A stretch of DNA of 64,000 bases, taken from Micromonospora humi (GTDB lineage Bacteria; Actinomycetota; Actinomycetes; Mycobacteriales; Micromonosporaceae). Within the stretch, counting starts at the first letter, position 1. Each line of letters opens with the position of its first letter. Location of the stretch: NCBI RefSeq assembly GCF_900090105.1, contig NZ_FMDM01000008.1:242146-306145 (forward strand). Reading direction: 5' to 3'. The notes beneath the pieces are model-generated. The model had not been told where the DNA came from, did no database searches, and worked only from the letters and a program-made list of their open reading frames with translations. The position numbers and the translations under genes are program-made. Shown here piece by piece: positions 33,068 through 41,548 of this stretch.

Positions 33068-33352
33068 ATGTGCCGGAACATTCGCGTGCTCCACAACTTC
33101 GAGCCGCCCGCGACCGCCGACGAGATCGAGGCCGCCGCCCTTCAGTACGTGCGGAAGGTGAGCGGCGCGACCCGCCCGTCCGCCGCCAACGAGGAGGCGT
33201 TCGACGAGGCGGTGCGCGCGGTCACCGCGGCCACCCGGACCCTGCTGGAGAGCCTCGTGACGAAGGCGCCCTCCCGGGACCGCGAGGTCGAGGCCGCGAA
33301 GGCCAAGGCACGTGCGGCCGAACGCTACGGGCCGAGGCCGGCCACGGCCTGA
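33068..33352 (+). CDS. DUF2277 domain protein
   Basis: 94 residues from ATG 33068, with GGTGGAGG upstream. MCRNIRVLHNFEPPATADEIEAAALQYVRKVSG is typical of the DUF2277 family, small conserved actinobacterial proteins of unknown function. The roughly 255-bp gap upstream, to the divergent GNAT gene, holds no other convincing gene. Confidence 0.85.
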   Translation: MCRNIRVLHNFEPPATADEIEAAALQYVRKVSGATRPSAANEEAFDEAVRAVTAATRTLLESLVTKAPSRDREVEAAKAKARAAERYGPRPATA

Positions 33353-33377
33353 GCCGAGCCGGCGCGTCACCTCCCCG

Positions 33378-33845
33378 CTACCACCGGTGGTCCTCCATGG
33401 CCGGGTCCCGGCTCGCCCACGCGTCCGGCCGCTCACGGGGCTGCACGACGAGCAGCGCCGCCGTCAGTTGGAAGGCCGCCACGGGCAACGCCGTCGCCGG
33501 GCCTGCGGCGACGAGCAGGGCCAGGGGAAACGGCACGGCGAAGAGCAGGACCGCGGCCACCCGGAACCAGTACCACCGGACGCCGGAAAGCAGGCGCAGC
33601 ACGCCCAGGCAGCAGGCGGCCGCGACGCCCACGGCCGCCGCGCCAGGGTTGAGAAGCACGAACATGACCCCGAGGAGCGTCAGGAGGAGCGTGTCGACGA
33701 GGCTCAGGTCGGGCACCCGATTCCACAGCGCCAGGGTCGTCGCGCCGACACCGAGGTAGAGCAGCAGATGGATGCTCAACCAGGCGAGGGCCGGCGAAAC
33801 GGCGAGGTCGTGGCGCCACCGGCAGCGGAGCACGTCGACGTCCAT
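33378..33845 (-). CDS. Small hypothetical integral membrane protein
   Basis: 155 residues from ATG 33845. Four or five hydrophobic segments are visible (ALAWLSIHLLLYLGVGATTLAL, TLLLTLLGVMFVLLNPGAAAVGVAA, WFRVAAVLLFAVPFPLALLVAA). The C-terminus is polar (QPRERPDAWASRDPAMEDHRW). I do not recognise the family. It is convergent with DUF2277 and its function is unknown. Confidence 0.6.
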   Translation of the reverse strand: MDVDVLRCRWRHDLAVSPALAWLSIHLLLYLGVGATTLALWNRVPDLSLVDTLLLTLLGVMFVLLNPGAAAVGVAAACCLGVLRLLSGVRWYWFRVAAVLLFAVPFPLALLVAAGPATALPVAAFQLTAALLVVQPRERPDAWASRDPAMEDHRW

Positions 33846-33880
33846 GGCTCATCGTATCGAGCCGGCGGCATCGGGTGGGG

Positions 33881-35005
33881 TCAGTCGGCGGGTGCCGACT
33901 CGGTGGGCCGGGGGGTGAAGAAGCGGACGAGGTCGTCGGCGGCGGTGGGGGAGAGCATCATCGCCTGCACCCGGTCGCACATCTCCGCGACCGCGCGGGT
34001 CCTGGCGAACATCGGCTCCTCGTACGCCCGGATCGCCGAGTCGGGATCGCCGACGTGGGCGGCGAGCGCGGTGGCGAGTTCGGCACCGTCGAGCATGGCC
34101 TGATTGGCCCCCTCGCCGACCGGCGGCATGAGGTGCGCGGCGTCACCGATGAGCGTGATGCCGGGCCGGTGCGCCCAGCGGGCGCCGACGGGCATCGCCG
34201 CGATCCGGTGCGGGACGGGCGGGCCGTCGCCGGCCTCGATGAGCGCGGTGAGGTGCGGGGCCCAGCCGTCGAACACGTCGAGCAGGGCGCGCCGGTCGCG
34301 GTAGGTGTCGAGGGGGCGGTCGTCCGCCGGCAGCGAGACCCCGACCCGGATGCTGCCGTCGCCGAGGCGTTGCCCGGACAGGATCCGGCGTCCGCCGACG
34401 CACCAGAGGTTGCCGGGGCCGACCAGGTCGGCGAGCTCCGGGTGGCGCCGGTCGACGTCGTCGATGGTGAGCTCCACCATCGTGGACACGGGAGCCGGCG
34501 CCGCGTCCGTCAGCAGCGGTCGGACGACCGAGCGGGCGCCGTCCGCGCCGACGAGGACGTCGCAGTCGACGTGCCGGCCGCCGTGGAACGCCAGCCGGAA
34601 GCCGCCGTCGGGTCGCGGCGTCGCGCCGACGAGCCGGTGACCCCACGCCACCGCCTCGTCCGGGAGCGAGTCGAGCAGCAGGTCGCGCAGGACCCGACGG
34701 TCGATCTCGGGCCGCCCGGAGAACGAACCGGGCTGCGGCCGGTGGTGCACGAGGACGTGTCCGGCCGGATCGAGGATGCGGTGTTCCTCGCCCTCCGGTC
34801 GCGCCTCGGACCGGAACCGTGCCGCGAGGCCGGCCTCGGCCAGGGCCCGCTGCCCGGACTCCGGGTGCAGGTCGAGCGAGCCACCGGGTGAGCGTGCGGT
34901 CCGGTGGGTCTCGCGTTCGTAGACCGTCGCGTGGAGGCCGTGCCGGCGCAGGACCCGAGCCAGCGTCAGGCCGCCGGGGCCACCGCCGACGATCGCGATG
35001 CGCAT
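33881..35005 (-). CDS. FAD-dependent monooxygenase (TetX/aromatic hydroxylase-like)
   Basis: 374 residues from ATG 35005, with TAAGGAG upstream. All three FAD motifs of class A flavin monooxygenases are present: GGGPGGLTLARVLRRHG at the N-terminus, VGADGARSVVR in the middle and LIGDAAHLMPPVGEGANQAM near the end. NAD(P)H-dependent hydroxylation of an aromatic or a drug-like substrate is the family role; TetX-type enzymes inactivate tetracyclines. It is divergent from a TetR repressor with a 29-bp gap holding a palindromic operator, so it is probably induced by its substrate. Confidence 0.88.
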   Translation of the reverse strand: MRIAIVGGGPGGLTLARVLRRHGLHATVYERETHRTARSPGGSLDLHPESGQRALAEAGLAARFRSEARPEGEEHRILDPAGHVLVHHRPQPGSFSGRPEIDRRVLRDLLLDSLPDEAVAWGHRLVGATPRPDGGFRLAFHGGRHVDCDVLVGADGARSVVRPLLTDAAPAPVSTMVELTIDDVDRRHPELADLVGPGNLWCVGGRRILSGQRLGDGSIRVGVSLPADDRPLDTYRDRRALLDVFDGWAPHLTALIEAGDGPPVPHRIAAMPVGARWAHRPGITLIGDAAHLMPPVGEGANQAMLDGAELATALAAHVGDPDSAIRAYEEPMFARTRAVAEMCDRVQAMMLSPTAADDLVRFFTPRPTESAPAD

Positions 35006-35017
35006 CGTGGTCTCCTT

Positions 35018-35027
35018 AGCGTACGCT
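35018..35027. promoter_or_regulatory. Palindromic operator between monooxygenase and TetR genes
   Basis: AGCGTACGCT is a perfect 10-bp palindrome in the 29-bp divergent gap. A related CCGTACGG lies just inside the tetR coding start. The TetR protein encoded next to it is the obvious candidate to bind here and control both genes. Confidence 0.55.
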
Positions 35028-35034
35028 GTATTTC

Positions 35035-35760
35035 GTGGATACGCCGTACGGTAACGCACCCCTGCCGATCTGGGAACGCCCCGAGCCCCGGCCCCGGGCG
35101 ACGCCGGTGCCGCTGACCCGGGCGACGATCGCCGCCACCGCGACCCGGATCGCCGATGCGGAGGGCCTCGACGGACTCTCGCTCCGCAAGATCGCCAAAG
35201 CTCTCGGCGTCGGCCCGATGCGGCTCTACGACTACGTGCTCAACCGATCCGAGCTGCTCGATCTGATGGTCGACGAGGTGTACGCCCGGATCGCCGAAAC
35301 CGCCCCGCAGGACGGGTGGCGCGCGACGGCCCGCGCCCTCGCCCGGGCGACCCGGGACGCCGCTCTCGACCACGAGTGGTTCGCCGACCTGCTCGGCGCG
35401 CGGCCGCACCTCGGGCCGTACGCGCTCGCCGTGGGTGAGGCGACCGCGGCGGCCCTCGTCCAGGCCCCGGGCGTACGCGACGTCGACGATCTCCAGCGAG
35501 CGTTGGGCGCCTTCAACGCCTACCTCGTCGGGGCGCTCCGCCGGGAGGTCACCGAGCGGCGCACCGCGCGGACGACCGGGGTCGACGTGGCCGCCTGGCA
35601 GTCCGCCCTCGGGCCCTACCTGACCCGCATGCTCGACACGGGTCGTTATCCCACGGTCGCCCGGCTCGTTGTCGACGGCGCCCACCTCGACGCCGCGGAG
35701 ACCTTCCACCACAACCTGACGATCGTCCTGGACGGCATCGCCGGCCGCCGCCGACCCTGA
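35035..35760 (+). CDS. TetR-family transcriptional regulator (TetR_C class)
   Basis: 241 residues from GTG 35035. The HTH is LTRATIAATATRIADAEGLDGLSLRKIAKALGVGPMRLYDYV (about residues 26-67; longer N-terminal tail than usual). The C-terminal part resembles the TetR_C domain found in tetracycline- and drug-responsive repressors. It is divergent from the flavin monooxygenase across a short operator-bearing gap and probably represses it. Confidence 0.85.
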   Translation: MDTPYGNAPLPIWERPEPRPRATPVPLTRATIAATATRIADAEGLDGLSLRKIAKALGVGPMRLYDYVLNRSELLDLMVDEVYARIAETAPQDGWRATARALARATRDAALDHEWFADLLGARPHLGPYALAVGEATAAALVQAPGVRDVDDLQRALGAFNAYLVGALRREVTERRTARTTGVDVAAWQSALGPYLTRMLDTGRYPTVARLVVDGAHLDAAETFHHNLTIVLDGIAGRRRP

Positions 35761-35761
35761 C

Positions 35762-36364
35762 CTACCGGGGTCGGGGCGCGGCGTCGCCGAAGGCCGCGGC
35801 GAACGCCTCGCTGATGAGATCCGGCAGGTCGCCGCGCCCGTCCTCGGTCGCCCACCGCACCAGCGCGGTGTGCATGGCGGCCAGGCAGGCGCTGGCCGCC
35901 ACCGCGGCGCGGAACGCCGTGTCCGGGTCGGCGGCCTCGTCGCCGAGCCCGTCCACGATGGCCTGTTGAAGCACGTGGTGGTTGTCCAGGTGCCGGGCCC
36001 GGAGCGCGGGCGTCGAGATCATCAGTCGCAGCCGGGCCAGCAGGAACCGGTCGTCGCCGGCGGTCAGCGCCCGCGCCGACTCGACGAGCGCGCCGCCGAT
36101 GCGGTGCACGAGCGGCTGCCCGGCCGGCGTCGCGGCGACCCGGTCCGCGACCAGTGGGCCGTTCTGGTCGACCAGGACGAGGTCCTCCTTGGTCGGGAAG
36201 TGCCGGTACACCGTCATCGGGGACACGCCGGCGGCCTCCGCCACGTCGTTCACGGTCGTGCCGTCGTAGCCACGCTCCACGAACAACCGGACCGCGTGCG
36301 TCTGGATCACCCGCTGCGTCTCGGCCCGCCGCTGCTCCCGCAGGGTTGAGGGTCGCCCATCCAT
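35762..36364 (-). CDS. TetR-family transcriptional regulator
   Basis: 200 residues from ATG 36364. The N-terminal HTH reads RLFVERGYDGTTVNDVAEAAGVSPMTVYRHFPTKEDLV. It is divergent from an SDR gene, and the intervening DNA holds an ACTACC-N5-GGTAGT inverted repeat, suggesting autoregulation and control of the SDR. Its 3' end lies one base from that of the other TetR gene (convergent). Confidence 0.88.
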   Translation of the reverse strand: MDGRPSTLREQRRAETQRVIQTHAVRLFVERGYDGTTVNDVAEAAGVSPMTVYRHFPTKEDLVLVDQNGPLVADRVAATPAGQPLVHRIGGALVESARALTAGDDRFLLARLRLMISTPALRARHLDNHHVLQQAIVDGLGDEAADPDTAFRAAVAASACLAAMHTALVRWATEDGRGDLPDLISEAFAAAFGDAAPRPR

Positions 36365-36373
36365 GTGTTAGAC

Positions 36374-36390
36374 ACTACCAGGATGGTAGT
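36374..36390. promoter_or_regulatory. Inverted-repeat operator in the TetR/SDR gap
   Basis: ACTACC (36374-36379) and GGTAGT (36385-36390) form a perfect inverted repeat around a 5-bp centre, in an AT-richer 54-bp gap between the divergent genes. Flanking GTTAG (36367) and CTAAC (36411) are also complementary. The adjacent TetR is the likely ligand. Confidence 0.6.
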
Positions 36391-36418
36391 AACTATCAAT
36401 TTGGGGGCGACTAACACC

Positions 36419-37186
36419 ATGGGTGACCTGGTCGGCAGGACGGCGCTGGTGACCGGCGCGTCGCGGGGTATCGGGCAGGCGATCGCGATCCGGCTGGCGG
36501 CCCGGGGAGCTGCCGTCGTCGCGCACTTCGGCACCGACGAGGCCGGTGCCACGGCGACGGTCGACGAGATCGTGCGCGCCGGCGGCACGGCGTACCCCGT
36601 CCGTGCGGTGCTGGGCGTGGACGGCGACGTCCGGACGCTGTTCGCGGGCGTCGAGGCCCACCTGGCCGGCCGGCCGCTCGACATCCTCGTCAACAACGCG
36701 GCGGCGCCTCCCGCCGGCCCGCTCGGCGAGACCGACCGGGCCGCCTTCGATCGTCTGTTCGCGGTCAACGTGCGAGCGCCCTACTTCGTCATCGAGCGGG
36801 CGTTGCCGCTGTTTCCCGCGGACGGCGGTCGGATCGTCACGATCTCCTCCGTGGCGACCCGGATGGCCAACGCCACCCAGACCTCGTTCGCCATGACCAA
36901 GGGCGCGATCGAGACGATGACCCGCACGCTGGCCAACCAGCTCGGCGCCCGGGGGGTGACCGTGAACGCGGTCGCGCCCGGCGCCACCCGGACCGCGACC
37001 AACTCGCCGGTCTTCGAGGCGCCCGGGCTCGCCGACGCGATCGCCGGGATGACCGCACTCGGCCGGCTGGGTGGGCCCGACGACGTCGCCGACGTGGTCG
37101 CGTTCCTCGCCTCGGACGCCGGGCGCTGGGTCACCGGGCAGGTGGTCGACGCCAGTGGCGGCCTGTTCCTGGGTCCCCGCGCCTGA
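36419..37186 (+). CDS. Short-chain dehydrogenase/reductase-like protein with Phe at the catalytic Tyr
   Basis: 255 residues from ATG 36419. The Rossmann motif TGASRGIG, the NNAA motif, the catalytic-Ser region ISSVATR and the C-terminal ASGGLFLGPRA are those of classical SDRs. Where YxxxK is expected the sequence is SFAMTK, so the catalytic Tyr is Phe and only Lys is kept. The protein may be a non-catalytic SDR, or use another residue. It is divergent from a TetR gene and probably controlled by it. Confidence 0.88.
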   Translation: MGDLVGRTALVTGASRGIGQAIAIRLAARGAAVVAHFGTDEAGATATVDEIVRAGGTAYPVRAVLGVDGDVRTLFAGVEAHLAGRPLDILVNNAAAPPAGPLGETDRAAFDRLFAVNVRAPYFVIERALPLFPADGGRIVTISSVATRMANATQTSFAMTKGAIETMTRTLANQLGARGVTVNAVAPGATRTATNSPVFEAPGLADAIAGMTALGRLGGPDDVADVVAFLASDAGRWVTGQVVDASGGLFLGPRA

Positions 37187-37212
37187 CGGAACTTGTCACG
37201 CCGATTGACTGG

Positions 37213-37232
37213 TGTTCTACTTAACCAGAACA
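37213..37232. promoter_or_regulatory. Inverted repeat upstream of the GntR-ABC operon
   Basis: TGTTCT-N8-AGAACA overlaps CTGGT-N9-ACCAG. The element lies just downstream of a TTGACT (37205-37210) that could be a -35 box. YtrA-type GntR regulators bind inverted repeats in their own promoters, so this is a likely autoregulatory operator. Confidence 0.6.
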
Positions 37233-37267
37233 ATCTGCGGTGTCCGGAACGGATGAGGAGCCACCAG

Positions 37268-37702
37268 GTGATCAACTTTCACGTCGACCGGTCCAGCAGC
37301 GTCCCCGCGTACGCCCAACTGGTGCGCCAGGTGCGCGAGGCGCTGCGGATCGGGACGCTGCGGCCCGGGGACCAACTGCCCACCGTGCGCAGCGTGGTGA
37401 CCTCGTGCACGGTCAACCCGACCACCGTGCTCAAGGCCTACCGGGAGCTGGAGTTGTCCGGCCTGGTGGAGGCGAGACAGGGTGCGGGCACCTTCGTCAC
37501 CGGCACGCTCGGGGGCGCCGACCCGCACGTCATGGCCCGCCTGCGCGGCAGCCTGGCCCGGTGGCTCGACCAGGCCCGCGAGGCCGGTCTGGAGGACGAG
37601 GACGTCCAGGCGTTGCTCGCCTCGGTGATCGGGGAGAACCCCACCCGACGAACCGCCCCGCCGGCACCGGGCGTGGGGCACGGCAAGGAGGGCGCCGCAT
37701 GA
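37268..37702 (+). CDS. GntR-family (YtrA subfamily) regulator
   Basis: 144 residues from GTG 37268, chosen for the GAGGAG ribosome site; ATG 37253 is an alternative. The wHTH is seen in PAYAQLVRQVREALRIGTLRPGDQLPTVRSVV and LKAYRELELSGLVEARQGAGTFV. The short C-terminus is typical of the YtrA subfamily, which regulates linked ABC transporters. Its stop overlaps the ABC ATPase start (ATGA), confirming an operon. Confidence 0.88.
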   Translation: MINFHVDRSSSVPAYAQLVRQVREALRIGTLRPGDQLPTVRSVVTSCTVNPTTVLKAYRELELSGLVEARQGAGTFVTGTLGGADPHVMARLRGSLARWLDQAREAGLEDEDVQALLASVIGENPTRRTAPPAPGVGHGKEGAA

Positions 37703-38676
37703 CCGAGCGCACCGAGCGGAGTGAGGGCCGTGCGGGCATGCCCGGCACGCACGGCATGAGCGCGCAGCCCGTCGCCGTGGAGGCGCGCGACGTGAGCCGG
37801 CGTTACGGCAGCGTCTGGGCGCTACGGGAGTGCAGCTTCCGCCTGCCCGCCGGCCGCATCGTCGCGCTGGTCGGCGCGAACGGCGCGGGCAAGTCGACGT
37901 TGATGAGCATCATCGCCGGCACGTTGGCGGCCACCCGCGGCTCGCTGCTGGTCCACGGTCGGCCGGTGGTGCGAGGACGCTCCGGCGACGGGGGCGCCTC
38001 CGCCGGCAGCCGGGTCGCGATCCTCGCCCAGGACAAGCCGCTCTACCGGGACTTCAGCGTGTCGGACATGCTCCGCTTCGGCAGGTCGACGAACCGGATG
38101 TGGGACCAGCGGCGGGCGCTGTCCTGGCTGGAACGCTTCGACATTCCGCTGGACCGGCGCTGCGGCCGGCTCTCCGGCGGGCAGCGGGCGCAGGTCGCGC
38201 TGGCCGTCGCCCTGGGGTCCCGACCGGCGGTGCTGCTGCTGGACGAGCCGCTCGCGAACCTGGACCCGGTGGCCCGTACCGAGGTGACCGGTGAACTGAT
38301 GGCGGAGGCCGCCGACGGCGACATGACCGTCATGCTGTCGACCCACATCATCGCCGAGCTCAGCGGCGTCGGTGACCATCTGCTGCTGCTCGACGCGGGC
38401 CGGCCCGTGCTCACCGGCGACGTCGACGAGCTGCTCGACGGCCACGTACGCATGACCGGACCGCGCGCCGACCAGCCACCCGGCCCCGGCGCGGTCGTCC
38501 AGGCGCGGCACACCGACCGCCAGTCCACATTCGTGCTGCGGCAGCCGGCGACGCCCACCACGCACGCCGTCGTCGCGCCCGGCTGGACCACCCAGCCCCT
38601 CACCCTGGACGAGCTGATCCTGACCTACCTCAGGGCGTCGGCCACGGAATCCCGCGACCTGGAGGCGGTCTCATGA
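37699..38676 (+). CDS. ABC transporter ATP-binding protein
   Basis: 325 residues from ATG 37699. Walker A is GANGAGKST, the signature is LSGGQ and Walker B is VLLLDEPLANLDP with a switch His in STHIIAEL. The first 20 or so residues are an extra polar tail; an internal start at the ATG of MSAQPVAVEARDV is possible. It forms an exporter with the permease encoded next (ATGA overlap). YtrA-type systems often respond to cell-envelope antibiotics. Confidence 0.9.
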   Translation: MTERTERSEGRAGMPGTHGMSAQPVAVEARDVSRRYGSVWALRECSFRLPAGRIVALVGANGAGKSTLMSIIAGTLAATRGSLLVHGRPVVRGRSGDGGASAGSRVAILAQDKPLYRDFSVSDMLRFGRSTNRMWDQRRALSWLERFDIPLDRRCGRLSGGQRAQVALAVALGSRPAVLLLDEPLANLDPVARTEVTGELMAEAADGDMTVMLSTHIIAELSGVGDHLLLLDAGRPVLTGDVDELLDGHVRMTGPRADQPPGPGAVVQARHTDRQSTFVLRQPATPTTHAVVAPGWTTQPLTLDELILTYLRASATESRDLEAVS

Positions 38677-39734
38677 ACGCGGTCGTCGACGCGGCCCCCG
38701 CGAAGCGCCGGGCGGATGCCGGGTCCGGCGCGGGGCTGCGCGGCCTGCTCTGGCTGACCTGGCGCCAGCACCGCTGGACCCTGGTCAGCACGCTCGTCCT
38801 GGCCGCGGTCCTGGTGGGCGTGATGACCTACCTGTCGATGGAGCTGACCGACCTGTGGCACCAGTGCCACGAGACGTTCTGCCCGGAGGACTCCCCGCAG
38901 GGCAGGCGGCTCGGCGGGTCCTCGCCGCTGGGTCTGACCCTGGCCGCCCTGGAGCGGCTGGTGCAGTACATGCCGCTGCTGATCGGCCTGTTCGTCGGCG
39001 TCCCGGTGCTCAGCCGCGAGCACGAGCAGCGGACGCTGCTGCTGGCCTGGAGTCAGGACGTCTCCCCGACGCGCTGGCTGTGGACCAGGCTCGGCGCGCT
39101 CGGCCTCTTCGTGGCGGCGGTGACCGCGGTCGTCGGCGGCGTCAGCGACCACCTCGAGCGGACGACGGCCCTGGTCGCCCCGGTGACCCTCTTCGACTAC
39201 CTGCCGTTCCTGAACACCGGGATGCTGCCGGTGGCGATCAGCATCGCCTGGTTCGCGGTCGGCGTCGCGCTCGGCGCCGCGATCCGACGCACGCTTCCCG
39301 CCGTGTTCGTCGTGATCGCGGGCTTCTTCGGCCTGACCTATCTCGTCCAGTGGCGCTATCCGACCCTGCTGGAGCCGCTGTCCGTGACCCTGCGGGTCGG
39401 CGGGCCGGACCGTGGTCCGTTGCGCGACAACGCGCTGGTCGTGAGTGGCGGCATGATCGACTACGGCATCGACGGGCCGTCCGGCGCCTTCGACTCCTCC
39501 GGCCGCGAGCTCACCGGCGTCGAACTGCAACGCCTCTGCCCGCCCGACAACGGCGCCGGCACCACGCTGCCCTGTGAGTTCGACAACCATCTTGTTCAAC
39601 ACGTGCAGTACCAGCCGGGTAGCCGGATCCCCGACTTCCACCTGATCGTCGCCTCCGGCTACCTGGGCCTGGCCGCGCTGGCCCTGCTCACCGTCTGGTG
39701 GATCGTCCGCCGCACCGACCTCAGCGCGGGCTGA
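38673..39734 (+). CDS. ABC transporter permease (ABC-2-like)
   Basis: 353 residues from ATG 38673. Six hydrophobic segments are visible, the first at LVSTLVLAAVLVGVMTYL and the last at GYLGLAALALLTVWWIV. LLWLTWRQHRWTL and VLSREHEQRTLLLAWSQDVSPTRWLWTRL are the amphipathic and coupling regions typical of actinobacterial ABC-2 permeases. A loop of roughly 120 residues lies outside before the last segment. It is the last gene of the GntR-ABC operon. Confidence 0.88.
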   Translation: MNAVVDAAPAKRRADAGSGAGLRGLLWLTWRQHRWTLVSTLVLAAVLVGVMTYLSMELTDLWHQCHETFCPEDSPQGRRLGGSSPLGLTLAALERLVQYMPLLIGLFVGVPVLSREHEQRTLLLAWSQDVSPTRWLWTRLGALGLFVAAVTAVVGGVSDHLERTTALVAPVTLFDYLPFLNTGMLPVAISIAWFAVGVALGAAIRRTLPAVFVVIAGFFGLTYLVQWRYPTLLEPLSVTLRVGGPDRGPLRDNALVVSGGMIDYGIDGPSGAFDSSGRELTGVELQRLCPPDNGAGTTLPCEFDNHLVQHVQYQPGSRIPDFHLIVASGYLGLAALALLTVWWIVRRTDLSAG

Positions 39735-39787
39735 CCCCGGTCGCCGACCGGACGCCCTCGGCGGCGACGGTCTGGAATGCTTCGCCC

Positions 39788-40345
39788 ATGCCGTCGTTTC
39801 CACCCACCTTCGCCGACCGGGTCGTCGCGCTGCCGGTCGGCGGCCAGTTCGAGGCGTTCCTCGACGAGCACCGGGCGGCGCTCGACGGCTGCCTGGACGG
39901 GCTGACCGAGGAACAGGCACGCCGGTCGCTGGTGGCCTCCCGGACCACGCTCCTGGGCCTGGTGAAGCACGTGACCTTCGTGGAGAAGGTCTGGTTCGAC
40001 GAGGCCGTCACCGGCCGGTCGCGTGCCGAGATCGGCATCCCCGAGCGGTCGGAGGATTCCTTCGTGCTCGACGACGGCGACACGATCGCCACCGTCCGGC
40101 AGGCGCACCGCGACGCCTGCGCGGCGTCGCGGCGGGCCACGTCGTCCCTCGGCCCGGACGACGTCCTGCGCGGGCACCGGCTCGGGCCGCTGCCGCTGCG
40201 CTGGGTCTACCTGCACGTGCTGCGCGAACTCGCCCAGCACTGCGGGCACGCGGACATCCTCCGGGAACAGATCCTCGACGCCGGCCCGGGTCAGCCGACC
40301 TCGTCGGCCGGGACGTCCTCCGGGTCCCGCACCCAGGCGGAGTAG
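39788..40345 (+). CDS. DinB/DUF664-family protein
   Basis: 185 residues from ATG 39788. The DinB metal-binding His pattern is visible in LGLVKHVTFVEKVWF and in VLRELAQHCGHADILREQI. These small four-helix proteins are putative thiol- or metal-dependent enzymes of unknown reaction. The last 55 nt overlap the 3' end of the convergent serpin-like gene, so both proteins use that DNA for C-terminal residues. Confidence 0.85.
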   Translation: MPSFPPTFADRVVALPVGGQFEAFLDEHRAALDGCLDGLTEEQARRSLVASRTTLLGLVKHVTFVEKVWFDEAVTGRSRAEIGIPERSEDSFVLDDGDTIATVRQAHRDACAASRRATSSLGPDDVLRGHRLGPLPLRWVYLHVLRELAQHCGHADILREQILDAGPGQPTSSAGTSSGSRTQAE

Positions 40346-41508
40346 ACCGGGAGGGCGTGCCAGGGGCCACCCGCCGGGTCCGTGGCCACCGCGACCACCG
40401 CGTACGGGTGGGCGAAGCGCAGGTCGGCGACGCGGGCGACACCCTCCGGCGGCAGCCCGGCCACCATCCCGAACGCGGTCACGGCGGCGGCCTCGAAGCC
40501 GTAGCGGCCGAACCTCGCCACCGCCGACTGCGCCGCGGCGAACGGCGGCTCGGCGAGCCCGAGCAACTCGCCCAACGCCCGGGCCGCCGCGTCGAAGCCG
40601 AACCCGGCCGGCGTGAGGTCGTGCCGGCTGCGCGCCGCCCAGCACGGCAGCACGGCGGTGGCGCGCTCCTCGCGGCCGTCACGGGCGAACGTCCGGGTCG
40701 GCTCCTCCCGCAGCGTCCACAACGGGGTCTCGCCCAGCGGCAGGTCGAACAGCGACCGCCGTCCCGGCACCGGCCCGTCCGGAACGGTGGCGGCGGCCAC
40801 CGCCAGGTCCCGGGCGGCGGCCAGCACCACGACGGGCGACACGTCCGGCGCGGCGATCACCGACACCACGAGCATCCCGGCGCCGTCGTCGCCCACGCGC
40901 GCCGGCGCCACGTGCACCGCGACGTCGCCGGCCCGTTCGGTGGTGGACACCCAGCACCGGTGCCCGACCGGGGGCGTCCGGAGCACCTGCCGCAGCCGTC
41001 CCGCCCAGGCGCTGTCCGCGCCCAGCCCCGCGGCCGGCGCCACCTCGAACGGGTCGGCCCAGGAGACCCGGGTGGCCAACGCGTTGGCCAGGATCAGCAG
41101 CGTCTCCGGCGCGACGTCGACCGGGAACCGCTCGATCAGGCCACCGGTGCGCTCCCGGGCCCACGCGTCGAGCGCCGCCTGGTCGGGCAGCGGACCTCGC
41201 TCGGTCTGCTCGGGCAGACCGGCTCGCCACTCGGCCAGCTCCTCGAACGGGGTCCGCTCCCACAGCGCGGTGGCCGCGGCGACCATCGGGTGCGGCGCGG
41301 CGAGCAACGCCCGGGCCGCGGCGGCGGCGTCGTCCGGATCGACGCCGAGCGCCTCGGCCAGCGCCGCCCGGGCCTCGCCGGTGGCGGCCGGGCCGGTCAG
41401 CGCCAGCAGCAGCCAGGCGCCCAGCGGCGAGGCGACGTGGTGGGTGTCACCGGCGGCGCGGTGCAGCCGCTCGGCGTAGTGGGCCAGGGGTGCGTGGAGA
41501 GGAGTCAC
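40291..41508 (-). CDS. Serpin-family (serine protease inhibitor-like) protein
   Basis: 405 residues from GTG 41508 with a GGAG ribosome site. Serpin landmarks are seen in order: HVASPLGAWLLLAL (helix B region), LDAWARERTGGLIERFPVDVAPETLLILANALATRVSWADPF (shutter region), the hinge-like RYGFEAAAVTAFGM before a reactive-centre-like loop, and FAHPYAVVAVA near the C-terminus. No signal peptide is visible, so it would act in the cytosol or be released. Serpins inhibit by irreversible loop insertion; whether this one inhibits is unknown. The 3' end overlaps the DinB gene. Confidence 0.72.
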   Translation of the reverse strand: MTPLHAPLAHYAERLHRAAGDTHHVASPLGAWLLLALTGPAATGEARAALAEALGVDPDDAAAAARALLAAPHPMVAAATALWERTPFEELAEWRAGLPEQTERGPLPDQAALDAWARERTGGLIERFPVDVAPETLLILANALATRVSWADPFEVAPAAGLGADSAWAGRLRQVLRTPPVGHRCWVSTTERAGDVAVHVAPARVGDDGAGMLVVSVIAAPDVSPVVVLAAARDLAVAAATVPDGPVPGRRSLFDLPLGETPLWTLREEPTRTFARDGREERATAVLPCWAARSRHDLTPAGFGFDAAARALGELLGLAEPPFAAAQSAVARFGRYGFEAAAVTAFGMVAGLPPEGVARVADLRFAHPYAVVAVATDPAGGPWHALPVYSAWVRDPEDVPADEVG

Positions 41509-41548
41509 CGCTCCACTCTGCCCGTTGGCGGGGTTCCCGGCACGTCGG

